64,000 bases of DNA from Bog-532 sp963732345 (GCA_963732345.1 CAVSZI010000018.1:124001-188000); one strand, 5' to 3'. Counted from the first letter of the stretch, positions 33,789-43,939 are shown. The notes: generated by a model not told the origin, from the sequence alone. Made by a program: numbers and translations.

Positions 33789-35101
33789 AGGTGACCTTCG
33801 TGCTGGGCGCGACGGCCGGCGGCACCGGACGGCACGTGCAGATGCTGGCGGCCGGATGCGCCGCCCGTGGCCTGCAGGCTGAGGTCTTCGCACCGGGGGA
33901 GACGCAGCGCGCGTTCCCGTTCGGCCCGGGCGTGGTGGTCCGGACCGTTGAGTTCACTGACCGGCCCCGCTCGCGGGACGGGTGGGCCGTGCTGCGGCTC
34001 CGCCAGCTGATCACCCGCTCCGGCGCGGACGCGGTGCACGCGCATGGGCTGCGGGCGGGTGCGCTGACCGCGATCGCGCTGGCGTTCATCCGGGCCGGCC
34101 TGCGGCCGCCGCTGGTGGTCACCGTGCACAACGCGCCGCCCGCCGCCGGCGCGGCCGGCGCGATCTACCGGGTTCTCGAGCGGGTGGTCGCGCGGGGCGC
34201 GGCCACCGTGCTGTGCGTCTCGGCCGACCTGGAGGAGCGGATGCGCCGGGCCGGCGCACGCGACGTCGGCCGCGCGCTGGTCCCGTCGCCCGCGGTGGGC
34301 CCGGGCGGGGTGCCGGGGGCCGGTCCTCCCGCCGACGGCGGTCCTTCGGCCGGGTTGGGCTCGCCGGCTGACGTCGGCCGTCTCGCCGGGCCGGGCTCCT
34401 CGGCGGACGTCAGCCTTCCCGCCGACTCGGGCTCTTCCACCGACGGCGGTCCCGCCGGGACCGGTCCCCTTGGCGACGCCGGCGGCCCCGGCGCCGACGA
34501 AGCCGATGCGGTCCGGAAGGAACTGACCGGCGGCACCGGGCGGGCCATCGTCCTGGCCGTGGGACGGCTCGCCGAGCAGAAGGACTTCGCCCGTCTGATC
34601 GACGCCGCGCGGCTGTGGACGGACCTCGACCCGGCGCCGCTGCTCGCCATCGCCGGGTCCGGTCCGCTGGCCGAATCCCTGGCCGCGCGGGCCGAACCGC
34701 TCGGCCCGGCGATCCGCTTCCTCGGCCCGCGCCCGGATGTGCCCGTCCTGCTCGCCACCGCTAGCGTGTTCGTCCTGCCCAGCCGGTGGGAGGGCCAGCC
34801 GCTCATCCTGCAGGAGGCACTGGCCGCCGGGTGCCCGATCGTGGCCAGCCGGGTCGGCGGCATCCCGGACCTGACCGGCGAGGACGCGGCGCTGCTCGTC
34901 CCCTCCGGCGACGTGGACGCGCTCGCCGCGGCGATCCGCCGGATGCTCACCGACCGAGCGCTCGCGCAGCGCCTGGCGGCCGGCGCCCGCGAGCGCGCCC
35001 GGGCCCTCCCTTGCGAGGACGATGCGATCGAGGCCGCGCTGGCCATCTACCGCCGAGTGGCGGCCGCCGCTCCCGGCCGCACCCCAGACCCCGCCGCCTA
35101 A
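33785..35101 (+). CDS. GT4-family glycosyltransferase
   Basis: 438 residues, a GT-B retaining glycosyltransferase. N-terminal: VTFVLGATAGGTGRHVQMLAAG and DAVHAHGLRAGALTA. C-terminal: VLAVGRLAEQKDFARLIDAA and the E-x7-E donor site EGQPLILQE, then AGCPIVASRVGGIPDLTG. Donor and acceptor are unknown, but its place after murJ suggests a cell-envelope glycan. Between the two domains lies a lineage-specific Gly/Pro/Ser/Asp-rich insert of about 60 residues (GVPGAGPPADGGPSAG on). GTG 33785 is chosen because GGGGAAGG lies nine bases upstream and the start overlaps the repeat ORF stop; GTG 33776 is possible. Confidence 0.85.
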   Translation: MKVTFVLGATAGGTGRHVQMLAAGCAARGLQAEVFAPGETQRAFPFGPGVVVRTVEFTDRPRSRDGWAVLRLRQLITRSGADAVHAHGLRAGALTAIALAFIRAGLRPPLVVTVHNAPPAAGAAGAIYRVLERVVARGAATVLCVSADLEERMRRAGARDVGRALVPSPAVGPGGVPGAGPPADGGPSAGLGSPADVGRLAGPGSSADVSLPADSGSSTDGGPAGTGPLGDAGGPGADEADAVRKELTGGTGRAIVLAVGRLAEQKDFARLIDAARLWTDLDPAPLLAIAGSGPLAESLAARAEPLGPAIRFLGPRPDVPVLLATASVFVLPSRWEGQPLILQEALAAGCPIVASRVGGIPDLTGEDAALLVPSGDVDALAAAIRRMLTDRALAQRLAAGARERARALPCEDDAIEAALAIYRRVAAAAPGRTPDPAA

Positions 35102-35558
35102 CGAGCCGCTTCCCTGGTCCGGGCGGTCAGGGTCCGGTCCATTGCTGGCTGGACTTCTGCGACGCCGCCTCCGGGGACAGCAAGGGACGGTGGACGAAAG
35201 ATTCCGCCGAGCATAAGCTGAGATTCTGCCGGTGACATATCGTGCCATCGCCAGCGTTGCAGAACAGCCGTTGCTCCAGACCCTGGTGACGCTCCCTACT
35301 CATATGAACGTCTGCTCACCGGGAGATCACGTTGGCGCAGCCGGTCACTCATTCCCCTTCCCTGGACGGCCCGCCGCATGGTTGCGGCCTTCCGGTCATT
35401 CCGGCCCTGCGACAGTACCGGATGCGGTCGGCCTCTCGTGGTGCCTGCCCTGGCCGGGGTTGGGTTGCCCGCCTGTCGGGGGCGCGCCCGGTAACGGGTA
35501 TTCCCGCCGGCCCGGGCGGCAGCCTTCCGCCCGGCGTCAGTTCGGCGGAAGAGCGCCG
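35102..35558 (+). other. intergenic region before the ROK regulator
   Basis: No gene is recognised in this 457-bp gap. It is more AT-rich near 35150-35330 (for example GATTCCGCCGAGCATAAGC and CTACTCATATGAAC), fitting promoter DNA for the ROK gene. The reading frame of that gene is open upstream to 35232, but this part has no conserved sequence and lies before the ribosome site used for the start call. Confidence 0.4.
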
Positions 35559-36923
35559 ATGAGCGTGGTCAGCGTCACCGGGAAGGCCATCGCTCCGGAT
35601 GATCCGCCGGTCAGGGCAGCAACGAATGGCAGCCGCGGTTCGAGGGCGCTGTACGCACGGACAGTGCCGGTGGTGGGTGTGCCGGGCGCCCGTAGTCTGC
35701 GGTTGTCGGTGCCGGCGGTTTCGGCGCGGGTCAGTATGGGGTCGGTGGCCAGCACGCTGGCCCGGCTGATCGCCAGCCGGACCGCGGTGACGCGGGCTGA
35801 TCTGGTGCGGGTGACCGGGCTGGCCAGGTCGACGGTGACCGCCGGGCTGGACCTGCTGGCGGAGGGCGGGGTGATCTGCAACGTCGGCGCACCGGTGATC
35901 TTCGGACGTGGGCGTCCCGCCGACAACCTGGGCTTGAGCCACGCGTTCGGGTTGGTGTTCGTGGCCGATCTGGGTGTGCGGTTCGCCCGGCTGAGCGTGC
36001 ACGCGCTGAGTGAGCAGATGCTCGCCGCATCGGAGATGCCGCTGGCTGTGGCGGATGGCCCGGAATCTGTTCTGGCGACCGTGATCGAGGTGTTCAGGGC
36101 CCTGCTGGCCCGGATCGAACATCCCCGGCCCACGCCTTTGGTCCTGGTCATCGGGTTGCCGGGGCCGGTGGACGTCAGCTGTGGCGTCGCGGTGAAGCCG
36201 CCGATCATGCCGGGATGGGACGGCTTCCCGGTCGCCGACACGCTGCGCGCCGAGTTCGGCTGCCCGGTGCTGTGCGAGAACGACGTCAACCTGCGCGCGC
36301 TGGGCGAGGCGCGGGCCATCGCCCCGGACCAGAGCCCGCTGCTGTATATCAAGATCAGTACGGGTATCGGCGGCGGCCTGGTCACCGGCAGCGGGGAGCT
36401 GTACCACGGCGCGGATGGAACGGCGGGCGACATCGGGCATGTCCGGGTGCACGGCGCCGATGAGGTGCTGTGCGCGTGCGGGAACTATGGCTGCGTAGAG
36501 GCGGTGGCGTCCGCCCCGGCGATACTCGGCCAGCTGCGCCAGCTGACGTCCGGCCAGGGCCCGTTCCCGGCCACCCTGGAAGAGCTGATGGAAGCGCTGC
36601 GGATCAACGAGAAAATGACGGTCGGGCTGGTCCGCGAGGCCGCCAGCCAGGTCGGCGAGGTGGTGGCCAATCTCGTCCATTTCTACAATCCGGCCCGGAT
36701 TGTCGTCGGTGGCGGCCTGACCGTGCCCAGCGACGACATGCTCGCTGGTATCCGCGCCGTCGTCTACCGGCGTGCCCTGCCGCTGGCTACCCGCAACCTG
36801 GTGATCGGGCATCCGATACTCGGGGAATGGTCCGGCACCTCCGGTGGGCTCGTGCTGGGGATCGAGCATGCGCTGACCCCGGACGCCCTCGCGGCATCCC
36901 TGACCCCGGGCCGCCACCGGTGA
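35559..36923 (+). CDS. ROK-family transcriptional regulator
   Basis: 454 residues. A winged-helix DNA-binding domain at about residues 60-110 (LARLIASRTAVTRADLVRVTGLARSTVTAGLDLLAEGGVI in adjoining parts) is followed by the ROK sugar-kinase-like domain: PVLCENDVNLRALGEA, KISTGIGGGLVTGSGELYHGADGTAGDIGHV, and the zinc motif CACGNYGCVEA. ROK repressors such as XylR, NagC and Mlc sense sugars or sugar phosphates. The genes around it (GH3, sugar importer, oxidoreductases) are the obvious targets, and the 42.67-kb palindrome a candidate operator. ATG 35559 is preceded by GGAAGAG; the N-terminal 55 residues are poorly conserved. Confidence 0.85.
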   Translation: MSVVSVTGKAIAPDDPPVRAATNGSRGSRALYARTVPVVGVPGARSLRLSVPAVSARVSMGSVASTLARLIASRTAVTRADLVRVTGLARSTVTAGLDLLAEGGVICNVGAPVIFGRGRPADNLGLSHAFGLVFVADLGVRFARLSVHALSEQMLAASEMPLAVADGPESVLATVIEVFRALLARIEHPRPTPLVLVIGLPGPVDVSCGVAVKPPIMPGWDGFPVADTLRAEFGCPVLCENDVNLRALGEARAIAPDQSPLLYIKISTGIGGGLVTGSGELYHGADGTAGDIGHVRVHGADEVLCACGNYGCVEAVASAPAILGQLRQLTSGQGPFPATLEELMEALRINEKMTVGLVREAASQVGEVVANLVHFYNPARIVVGGGLTVPSDDMLAGIRAVVYRRALPLATRNLVIGHPILGEWSGTSGGLVLGIEHALTPDALAASLTPGRHR

Positions 36924-36936
36924 GGGCGGCCGCCGG

Positions 36937-39352
36937 TCACAGGCCGAGCACGTGCCGGATGTCACCCAGGCCGCGGGCCACGATGATCTGCCCGCCCGAC
37001 AGCCGTCCCCAGCGGCCGGCCGCCGTGTCCCAGTACCGCCAGAGGCGCGCATCGGTCGCGACGTCTATGGTCGTCACCTCACCCGGATCTGCCGTCAGCG
37101 CGGCCCATCCGACCAGGCGCACCGGATGTTCCGGCTCCGCGGGCTGCAAATACAGCTGCACCACTTCCCGGCTGCGCCGGCCACCGGTATTGATCACTTG
37201 CACCCGGGCGCCCGGAGACCCGTCGCCCTGCAGAAGCTCTGCTGCTGGGTAGTCCCACGTGCTGTAACCGAGGCCGTGCCCGAACCAGAAGGCAGGCGCG
37301 GGCGCCGCGCCGGGCGTAATGGCCCCGGTAGCCGATGAACGTCCCTTCGGCATAGGTCAGCTGACCGTCAACCGGGGTCACCGACCAGGCCGGCGCCGCC
37401 CCGTCTGCCGTGGGGAACGTGGTCACCAGCCGGCCGGCGGGCTCGATGTCACCGAGCAGGGCCGCCGCCACCGCGTGGCCGCCCTCCTGGCCGGGCAGGC
37501 CCGCCCAGAGCACGGCGTCGATCTCATCGAGCCATGGCATCAGCACCGGCGTGGCCGCGTTGACGACAACAACGGTCCGTTGTGCCGCCGCAGCCACCTT
37601 CCGCACGAGTTCGTCCTGCCCGCCCGGCAGCCGGAGCGTTGTCTTGTCGACGGTCTCGGTCTCCTGCTCGTCGGTCAGTCCGACGACAACCACAGCGATG
37701 TCAGCCGCGGCAGCCGCCCGTTCGGCGTCGGCTATCGTGGCCTCGGCCGCACGGGCGGCCGGATGGGCGATCAGGGCGTACCGCGCGGGCCCGTCCGCCC
37801 CATTTCCCGCAGCGGCGCGGGGCAGCCTGACGCTGGCCTCCACCAGCGCAGGGGCTAGCAGCTCACGGGAGACAACAGCGGTAGGCGGAGTGAGGATTTC
37901 CTCGCCGATCCCGGATCCAGATGCCTGCAGGATGATGTGTTCCGTCCGCTCCCCGACGCGCAGCGTCCACTGCCCGACGCCCATCACGCCAACCTCGATC
38001 ATGCCGGTGGCGGCGATCCGCGCCCGGAAACTCAGCCGGGCTACATTCTCGGTGCTGCTGTCGTAGCCGACAATTGTCGCCGAGTCCGGCTGGTGGCTCC
38101 GGTCGAGTAGACGGCCATCGGCGGTATAGCGGATCAGCTGCGTGCCCGGCTCGCTGGTGCCCGGATCGATCACGAAACCCGGCCTGGCCGCGACCGGGCG
38201 CTGGCGCACCTCAACGCCATCGGTGAGGGTCACCGCGTCACCCAGCAGCGCTCGCAGCCCTTCGGCGATGCTGACCTGGTACGGCGGATTCACCTGGGCC
38301 GAGCCACCGCCCATGCAGATGGTCTCGATGGCGTGCCGCCCGATCAAGGCGATCCGCCCATCGCGGGCCAGCGGCAGCGCCGAGTTGCGGTTGACCAGGA
38401 CCGTCATCCCGCGTGCCGCGAGGCGGATCAGGGCGTCCCGGCGGTGCGGGCTATCCGGCGCGGGCAGCCGCGCCGGATAGCCGCGCGGCGAGCCGAGCGC
38501 GCCGGTCCGGCCGGCCAGGCGGAGCAGCCGTTCCAGATGATCATCAATGACAGCCTCAGCTACCGCGCCGGACCGGACGGCACGGACCAGGGTCTCGCCC
38601 CACGGCCCGTGGGGACCCGGCATCACGAGGTCGAGCCCGCCGTTCGCCGCTGCCGCGGCGGTCTTCGTGGCGAACCAGTCCGACACGACCAGCCCGGAAT
38701 ACCCCCACTCGCCCTTGACGATCTCGTTGATCACATGGTGCTGCTCGGTCGCGGGGACGCCGTTGACGTCGTTATAGGCGGCCATGATCGTCCACGGACC
38801 GGAATCCTCGACGGCGATCTCAAACGGCAGCAGGTACAGTTCCCGCAACGTGGCTTCGCCGACGACACTGTTGACGGTGTTCCGGTCAGTCTCCGATTCG
38901 TTGGCCACGAGATGCTTCAGGCATGCGCCGACCTGCCGGGCCTGCATGCCGTTGACGTAGGCCGCGGCCAGCCGCCCGGTGAGCAGCGGATCCTCGGAAT
39001 AGGCCTCGAACAGCCGGCCACCGAGGAGGGAACGGTGCAGGTTGATCGTCGGCCCGAGCACGACGTGGATCTGCTGGGCCATCGCCTCCTCGGCAAGGAT
39101 CTCCCCGGCCTCGCGCGCGATGTCCTCGCTCCAGGCTGACGCCAGCAAGGTTGCGTTGGGCAGCAGCGCGACCACGCGACCGCCGAGAAAATGCAGGCCG
39201 CGCACGCCGGTCGGGCCGTCGGACAGGCGCACCTCGGACAGCCCCAGCGCCGGTTCGGGCCACAGGGTGAACATGCTGGCTCCGGTCAGCAGCCTGACCC
39301 TCGTTTCGAGGTCCGGGACGCCGCGGGGCGCCGGGCCGGCTGCCGCATTCAT
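36937..39352 (-). pseudogene. GH3 beta-glucosidase, frameshifted near the C-terminus
   Basis: A family 3 glycoside hydrolase of about 800 residues. Frame one (39352 to ~37320) has the (alpha/beta)8 domain with LKHLVANESETDRNT, nucleophile Asp225 in LVVSDWFATK, LDLVMPGP, and the alpha/beta sandwich with DEQETETVDKTTL-like segment (LTDEQETETVDKT) and the PA14-like insert. After FIGYRGHYARRGA the frame is lost; the fibronectin-like C-terminus (FWFGHGLGYSTWDY, NTGGRRSREVVQLYL) continues in another frame to 36937. The shift equals one extra base near 37310-37325 in GGCGCGGCGCCC. Both catalytic and C-terminal parts are otherwise intact, so the change is recent or a sequencing error. There is no signal peptide, so it acts on imported glycosides. 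Confidence 0.85.
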
Positions 39353-39378
39353 GGCATCACTGCCGGGCACCGCCGGGA

Positions 39379-40257
39379 TCACTGGCCGGCCAGGGCCCCG
39401 CCGATGCCGCCGACGCTGAAGTAGCGTTGCAGGCAGGCGAACACGATGATGGGTGGGGCCATCATGACCACCGCGACGGCCATGACGTCCCCCCAGTCGG
39501 TCACGTTCTGCTGGAAGAACGACTCCACGCCGAGCGGGAGGGTGTACTTGGTCTCGGTCCTGATGAACACCAGGGCTACGAGGTAGTCGTTCCACGACAC
39601 GAGATAGGTGAAGATCGCCGTGGACAGGATGCCCGGTAGCGAGTTGCGCAGCACGATCCGGTAGAACCCGCCGAAGATCGAGGCGCCGTCGATCCACGCC
39701 GCCTGCTCCAGGCTCACCGGTATGGAATCCATGTATGCGGCCATCATCCAGATGGCGACCGACATCGAGACTCCGACGTAGATGATGCCGAGGCCGACCA
39801 GGCTGTCCACCAGGTGCAGCTTGGCGAACAGGATGAACAGCGGGATGACCGCCGTGATCACCGGCAGCGACTGCACGATGAACAGCAGCAGCGAATAGCC
39901 TGATACCGCCTTGCTCCTCCCCCGGGAGAGCACGTAGCCGGCCGGAGCTGCGACGGCGACGGAGACCACGACGGTCGCCAGCGTCACCTCAAGGCTGTTG
40001 CCCAGCCAGGTCAGCGTGTCGGTGTGGCGGAAGATGTAGCTCATGTTCGCGAAGGTGAAGGCGGCGTGGCTGGTCGAGTTCACGGCGGGCCGCAGCGCGA
40101 GCAGCACCACGACCGCCACCGGGACCACCGCGATCGCCGTGATGATAAGGGCGATGGTGAACCTCAGCCACCGGTAACGATCCTTGCCTACCGTGCCTGA
40201 CCGCGGAACTGGCGTCGGCTTCCGCTTGGCCGCGACCGTCTCGTGCAGGGCTGTCAC
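39379..40257 (-). CDS. sugar ABC transporter permease (MalG type)
   Basis: 292 residues with six predicted membrane helices. The EAA loop that docks to the ATPase reads EQAAWIDGASIFGGFYRIVLRNSLPG, and the C-terminus (GDVMAVAVVMMAPPIIVFACLQRYFSVGGIGGALAG) is typical of CUT1 permeases. GTG 40257 overlaps the stop of the other permease gene (GTGA), fixing the start. No ATPase gene is nearby, so a shared MsiK-type ATPase, as in Streptomyces, probably drives it. Confidence 0.9.
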   Translation of the reverse strand: MTALHETVAAKRKPTPVPRSGTVGKDRYRWLRFTIALIITAIAVVPVAVVVLLALRPAVNSTSHAAFTFANMSYIFRHTDTLTWLGNSLEVTLATVVVSVAVAAPAGYVLSRGRSKAVSGYSLLLFIVQSLPVITAVIPLFILFAKLHLVDSLVGLGIIYVGVSMSVAIWMMAAYMDSIPVSLEQAAWIDGASIFGGFYRIVLRNSLPGILSTAIFTYLVSWNDYLVALVFIRTETKYTLPLGVESFFQQNVTDWGDVMAVAVVMMAPPIIVFACLQRYFSVGGIGGALAGQ

Positions 40258-41195
40258 TGGAACGCCGCCTTTCGTATCTGCCGGTAGAGCACGACCGACA
40301 CGACAACGAGAGCCAAGGTCATCAAGAAGGCGATGGCGACGCCCGGGCCGACCTGGAAGTTCTGGAATACGGTGCGGTAGGCGAGCACGACCAGTGACGT
40401 GGTGGCGCTGACCGGCCCGCCGCCAGTGAGCAGATAGATGGTGGGGAAGTCGTTCACGCAGAAGATGGTCATCAGGATCCACGAGATGTACGTGGGCCGG
40501 GCGATGATCGGCAGCGTGATACGGCGGAACTGCTGGACGGCACCGGCACCGTCCATCCGGGCGGCCTCGTACACGGTCCCGTCCACGCTGGCCAGCGCCG
40601 AGCTGGCCATGAGCATCATGAACGGGAAGCTGACCCAGACCTTATAGATGCAGACGGTGACCTTGGCCCAGGTGGGATTGGCGAGGAACAGCGGGGAGCC
40701 CAGCCCAAGGGCGTGGAACAGGCTCGGTATCGGGCTGGACGGGCTGTCCACGAGGTAGATGACAGCCGTGGCGGAGACCACGATCGGCACGATCCAGGGC
40801 AGCAGCAGGAGTACCTTGAAGACCGCGCGGCCGGGGAAGTCCGCCTGGAGCAGCAGCGCTATCCCGAGGCCGATGGCCCAGCTGCCGAAGACGCCGACCA
40901 CGGTGTACAGCAGCGTGAACTCAGCGGCCTGCCAGAATTGGGCACTGGTCAGCACGGTCTTGTAGTTGTCCAGGCCGACGAAGGAACCCGCGCTGATCAG
41001 TGTCCCGTTGTGCAGCGACTCATTGGCGGCGGAGAAGAACGGATAGGCGTTGATCAGCAGCAGGAGCAGGACGGACGGAGCGACGAGCGCCAGCAGGGTC
41101 GTCCGCGTGGAGGTGAACTGCCGCCCGTGCCGTCGCGGGCGGGGGGCGGCCACGGCACCGCCGGCCTCTGCGGTCGTCCCGATCTTGACGGTCAT
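40254..41195 (-). CDS. sugar ABC transporter permease (MalF type)
   Basis: 313 residues with six membrane helices: LLALVAPSVLLLLLINAYPFF at the N-terminus, the EAA loop YEAARMDGAGAVQQFRRITLPII, and a C-terminal helix before QIRKAAFQ. It is the first permease of a CUT1 carbohydrate importer. The gene starts 13 bp after the binding-protein stop and overlaps the second permease by four bases. Start ATG 41195 agrees with family length. Confidence 0.9.
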   Translation of the reverse strand: MTVKIGTTAEAGGAVAAPRPRRHGRQFTSTRTTLLALVAPSVLLLLLINAYPFFSAANESLHNGTLISAGSFVGLDNYKTVLTSAQFWQAAEFTLLYTVVGVFGSWAIGLGIALLLQADFPGRAVFKVLLLLPWIVPIVVSATAVIYLVDSPSSPIPSLFHALGLGSPLFLANPTWAKVTVCIYKVWVSFPFMMLMASSALASVDGTVYEAARMDGAGAVQQFRRITLPIIARPTYISWILMTIFCVNDFPTIYLLTGGGPVSATTSLVVLAYRTVFQNFQVGPGVAIAFLMTLALVVVSVVLYRQIRKAAFQ

Positions 41196-41208
41196 ATCGG
41201 GGCTCCGG

Positions 41209-42546
41209 TTACGTGAAGAGCGGCTGCAGTGAGCTCTGCAAACTCTGCAACGCTGTCTTCGGGTCACCGCCGCCGAGCATCGTCTGAGCGAACGCCTGCA
41301 GCTGCTGGCTGCCGTCCACTTTCGCCAGCGAAGGGGAGAGCACGGTGCCCACCGCGGCGTAGTTCTTCGCCACCGGCAGCCAGGCATTGACCGCGGTGAC
41401 CCGGGGAAGCTGCTTCTGGAACGCCGGCAGGGCGGTGATGGACTTCAGCACCGGCAGGCTCTCGAGCAGGCCTTGCTTCCAGTAGGTGTTCATGTTCTTG
41501 AGGTACCAGGCCACGAATGCCTCGGAGCCGGCCTGGGACGGGGTGTTCTTGTACATCATGATGTTGTTCTGGAACACGAGGCAGGCTACGTCGCCATTCG
41601 GTCCGGCCAATGGCTTTTCCATTACCGCCAGGCTCCCGTCGCTCACGCCGGCGTCGACGTCGAGGCCAGCGGTATACATGCCCATGGCGAACTTACCGGC
41701 CTTCCACTGGGAATCCTGGGTACTTGTGGTGTAGCTCACCGAGGCCGGGTCGATGATCTTCGCCTTGGCCAGTTCCTGCACGAACTGCATCGCCTCGATG
41801 TTGCGAGGGGTCACCACATCGAGTTTGTTGTCCGTGGTGAACAGCCCGCCGCCGTTGTTGATCATCATCATGACCATGGCGTGCGCACCGAGGTTATTAC
41901 CCGTGCCTGCGCCGGTGCCGAAGCCGTAGTAGCCGTGCTGGGCCAGGGTCTTGCCGACCGTCATCACCTCGTCCCACGTTGTCGGTGGTGTGAGCCCGAG
42001 CTTGCTGAAGATGGGCTTGCTGTACCACCAGACGCGGATATCGAGCTGCCACGGGACCGCCACGTAGCCGTTGGCTGTTTTCATCGCCGCGATCTGGCCG
42101 GGCAGGAAGTCGGCGTACACGCCGGTCTTCTGGAATGTGCTGATCAGATTGTCGGCATAGGCGATCGCCCCCTGCTGGGCGTACTGGAACGCCTGGAAAC
42201 CGCCGCCGGTACTGACGGCGGGACCGGTGTTCGACGCGACGGCCGAGGCGAAGGTCTGGGTGAAGTTGGCCCACTGGATTGTCTGGTAACTCGCGGCTGG
42301 CAGCGAGCCGGTTGGCTTGTAGGTTGCGACTAGCTGCTTTGCTGCCGGGTTGTACGCCGGTCCCCCCCAGGGCATATCCCAGAACTTCATGGTGCTGCTG
42401 CTGCCGCCGCTGCCGCTGCTGCCGCCGCTGCTACTGCTGCTGCCGCCACAAGCCGCCAGGAAGACCGCGGACGCGGCTGCGCCGGCTCCCAGTCCGAGAA
42501 AACCGCGGCGGGAGAGGTGGTCTGCAGAAGCTGGTGTCTCAGCCAT
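41209..42546 (-). CDS. sugar ABC transporter substrate-binding lipoprotein
   Basis: 445 residues. A twin-arginine signal (SRRGFLGLGAGAAA) leads to the lipobox LAAC with Cys33, then a Ser/Gly linker (repeated SSGGSSG), so it is a Tat-exported lipoprotein. The rest is a family 1 solute-binding protein: KFWDMPWGGPAYNP, FQAFQYAQQGAIAYAD, VPWQLDIRVWWYSKPIFSKLGL and GKFAMGMYTAG. It would capture a sugar or glycoside for the two permeases. A ribosome site AAGGAG (42557-42552) precedes the ATG, and a good promoter lies about 95 bp upstream. Confidence 0.92.
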   Translation of the reverse strand: MAETPASADHLSRRGFLGLGAGAAASAVFLAACGGSSSSSGGSSGSGGSSSTMKFWDMPWGGPAYNPAAKQLVATYKPTGSLPAASYQTIQWANFTQTFASAVASNTGPAVSTGGGFQAFQYAQQGAIAYADNLISTFQKTGVYADFLPGQIAAMKTANGYVAVPWQLDIRVWWYSKPIFSKLGLTPPTTWDEVMTVGKTLAQHGYYGFGTGAGTGNNLGAHAMVMMMINNGGGLFTTDNKLDVVTPRNIEAMQFVQELAKAKIIDPASVSYTTSTQDSQWKAGKFAMGMYTAGLDVDAGVSDGSLAVMEKPLAGPNGDVACLVFQNNIMMYKNTPSQAGSEAFVAWYLKNMNTYWKQGLLESLPVLKSITALPAFQKQLPRVTAVNAWLPVAKNYAAVGTVLSPSLAKVDGSQQLQAFAQTMLGGGDPKTALQSLQSSLQPLFT

Positions 42547-42646
42547 CGCATCTCCTTAGGGTCGCGCCGTCGACCGGCGTTTTGGTTTCGATCTTCGCCC
42601 GGATGCTAGATCGGCTGACCGGCAGCTAGCAATGCCTGAATTTTGC

Positions 42647-42699
42647 TTTATAAAAACATAATTAGGTCATTGCAATGACTCGTGCCGCTCTCTTAACAT
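42647..42699. promoter_or_regulatory. divergent promoters sharing a 14-bp palindromic operator
   Basis: GTCATTGCAATGAC (42666-42679) is a perfect palindrome in an AT-rich patch. Its centre, TTGCAA (42670-42675), serves as -35 on both strands. Toward the binding-protein gene it pairs with TATAAA on the minus strand (plus positions 42647-42652) at 17 bp; toward the oxidoreductase gene with TAACAT (42694-42699) at 18 bp, which is weaker. A repressor on the palindrome would shut both arms at once. The ROK regulator of the island is the natural candidate, though a distant LacI-type protein is possible. Confidence 0.6.
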
Positions 42700-42781
42700 C
42701 CACGACATCGCCGCGAAACGACGTGGCCAGCAGGCCGGTTAGACCCGGAGATTTTCACCCAGTCCACGAAGAGGCGGGCCC

Positions 42782-43936
42782 GTGACAGGAGAATTGCCGG
42801 TGCGGGTCTTCGAGGAATCGTTCGCAGCCCCGGGCCGGCGACTGCGGGCTGCCATTGTCGGGAGCGGCACCATCGCTGCTGTCCATCGCCGGGCAGCCGT
42901 GCTGGCCGGCGCCGAGCTCGTCGGGGTGCTCGGGTCACGGCCGGAGCGATCCGAGCGGGCCGCGCGCCGCTGGGGCCTGCCAGTGGCGTTCTCCGGTCTC
43001 GCTGACCTGGCCGGAAGCCCGGTGGATGTCGTTCACGTGTGCAGCCCCAACGCGACGCATGCCCGCTACGTCGAAGCGCTGCTCGCTGCGGGTAAGCACG
43101 TCGTGTGCGAGAAGCCGCTCGGAATCTCGCTCGCGGAGGCCGAGCGGATGAACGCGCTGGCTGGGCGGCCCGGCGTCGTGGCCACGGTCCCTTTCGTCTA
43201 CCGGTATCACCCGGTAGTGCGCGAGATCCGGGCGCGCGCGCAGGCGGGCGGGTACGGCCGCTGGAATCTGCTGCACGGTCACTATCTCCAGGACTGGCTG
43301 CTCTCGCCGGCCGCGTCGAACTGGCGGGTCGATCCGGCCCAGGGTGGTGCCTCGCGCGCGTTTGCGGACATCGGGTCGCACTGGTGCGACCTGGTCGAGT
43401 GGGTGAGTGGTGAGCGCGTGGACACCCTCGTCGCACAGCTTTCCGTCGCCGTTCCCAGGCGAGCCGGCACGCCGCGCGGTTTGCCCGATGGCGGCGAGAC
43501 GGCCGCGGTAGCGACCGAGGACGCTGCCACGGTGCTTTTCCGCAGCGCATCAGGAGTGCCTGGGTCGATGCTCGTGTCCCAGGTCGCCGCCGGGCGGAAG
43601 AACCGGCTGTGGTTCGAGCTGGACGGATCCGCTGGCAGCGCCGCCTTCGACCAGGAGAATCCCGAGTCATTCTGGACCGGAACGGCGGAGGGCAGCCGGG
43701 TATTCGTGCGGGACGCGAATTCCGGCTCGCCCGGGCAGCGACGGCTCAGTTACCTGCCCGCGGGGCATCCGCAAGGCTACGGGGATTGCTTCGCTGCCTT
43801 CGTGGCCGACACCTATGCCGCCATCGGCGGGGAGCAACCCGACGGGCTGCCCACCTTCGCCGACGGCGTGCGGTCCGCTCGCATCGTCGAGGCGGTCGTC
43901 CGCTCGGCCACCGCCGCTACCTGGACACGGGTCTGA
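42782..43936 (+). CDS. Gfo/Idh/MocA-family oxidoreductase 1
   Basis: 384 residues. The NAD(P)-binding Rossmann part has RAAIVGSGTIAAVHRRAA and the family motif CEKP with Lys111. The catalytic-domain motif DIGSHWCDLVEW supplies His200 and Asp203 for hydride transfer from a sugar carbon. Relatives oxidise inositols, glucose, levoglucosan or glycosides at C3 or C2. It opens the rightward arm of the sugar island; the next gene follows three bases after the stop. GTG 42782 is the likely start, with GTG 42803 as alternative. Confidence 0.87.
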   Translation: MTGELPVRVFEESFAAPGRRLRAAIVGSGTIAAVHRRAAVLAGAELVGVLGSRPERSERAARRWGLPVAFSGLADLAGSPVDVVHVCSPNATHARYVEALLAAGKHVVCEKPLGISLAEAERMNALAGRPGVVATVPFVYRYHPVVREIRARAQAGGYGRWNLLHGHYLQDWLLSPAASNWRVDPAQGGASRAFADIGSHWCDLVEWVSGERVDTLVAQLSVAVPRRAGTPRGLPDGGETAAVATEDAATVLFRSASGVPGSMLVSQVAAGRKNRLWFELDGSAGSAAFDQENPESFWTGTAEGSRVFVRDANSGSPGQRRLSYLPAGHPQGYGDCFAAFVADTYAAIGGEQPDGLPTFADGVRSARIVEAVVRSATAATWTRV

Positions 43937-43939
43937 CCA

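Noticed and set aside
33578..35248. 556-codon minus-strand frame over the glycosyltransferase
   Set aside because: Antisense shadow; its (PR)RRSRPR-like repeat is just the reverse of the 15-bp tandem repeat.
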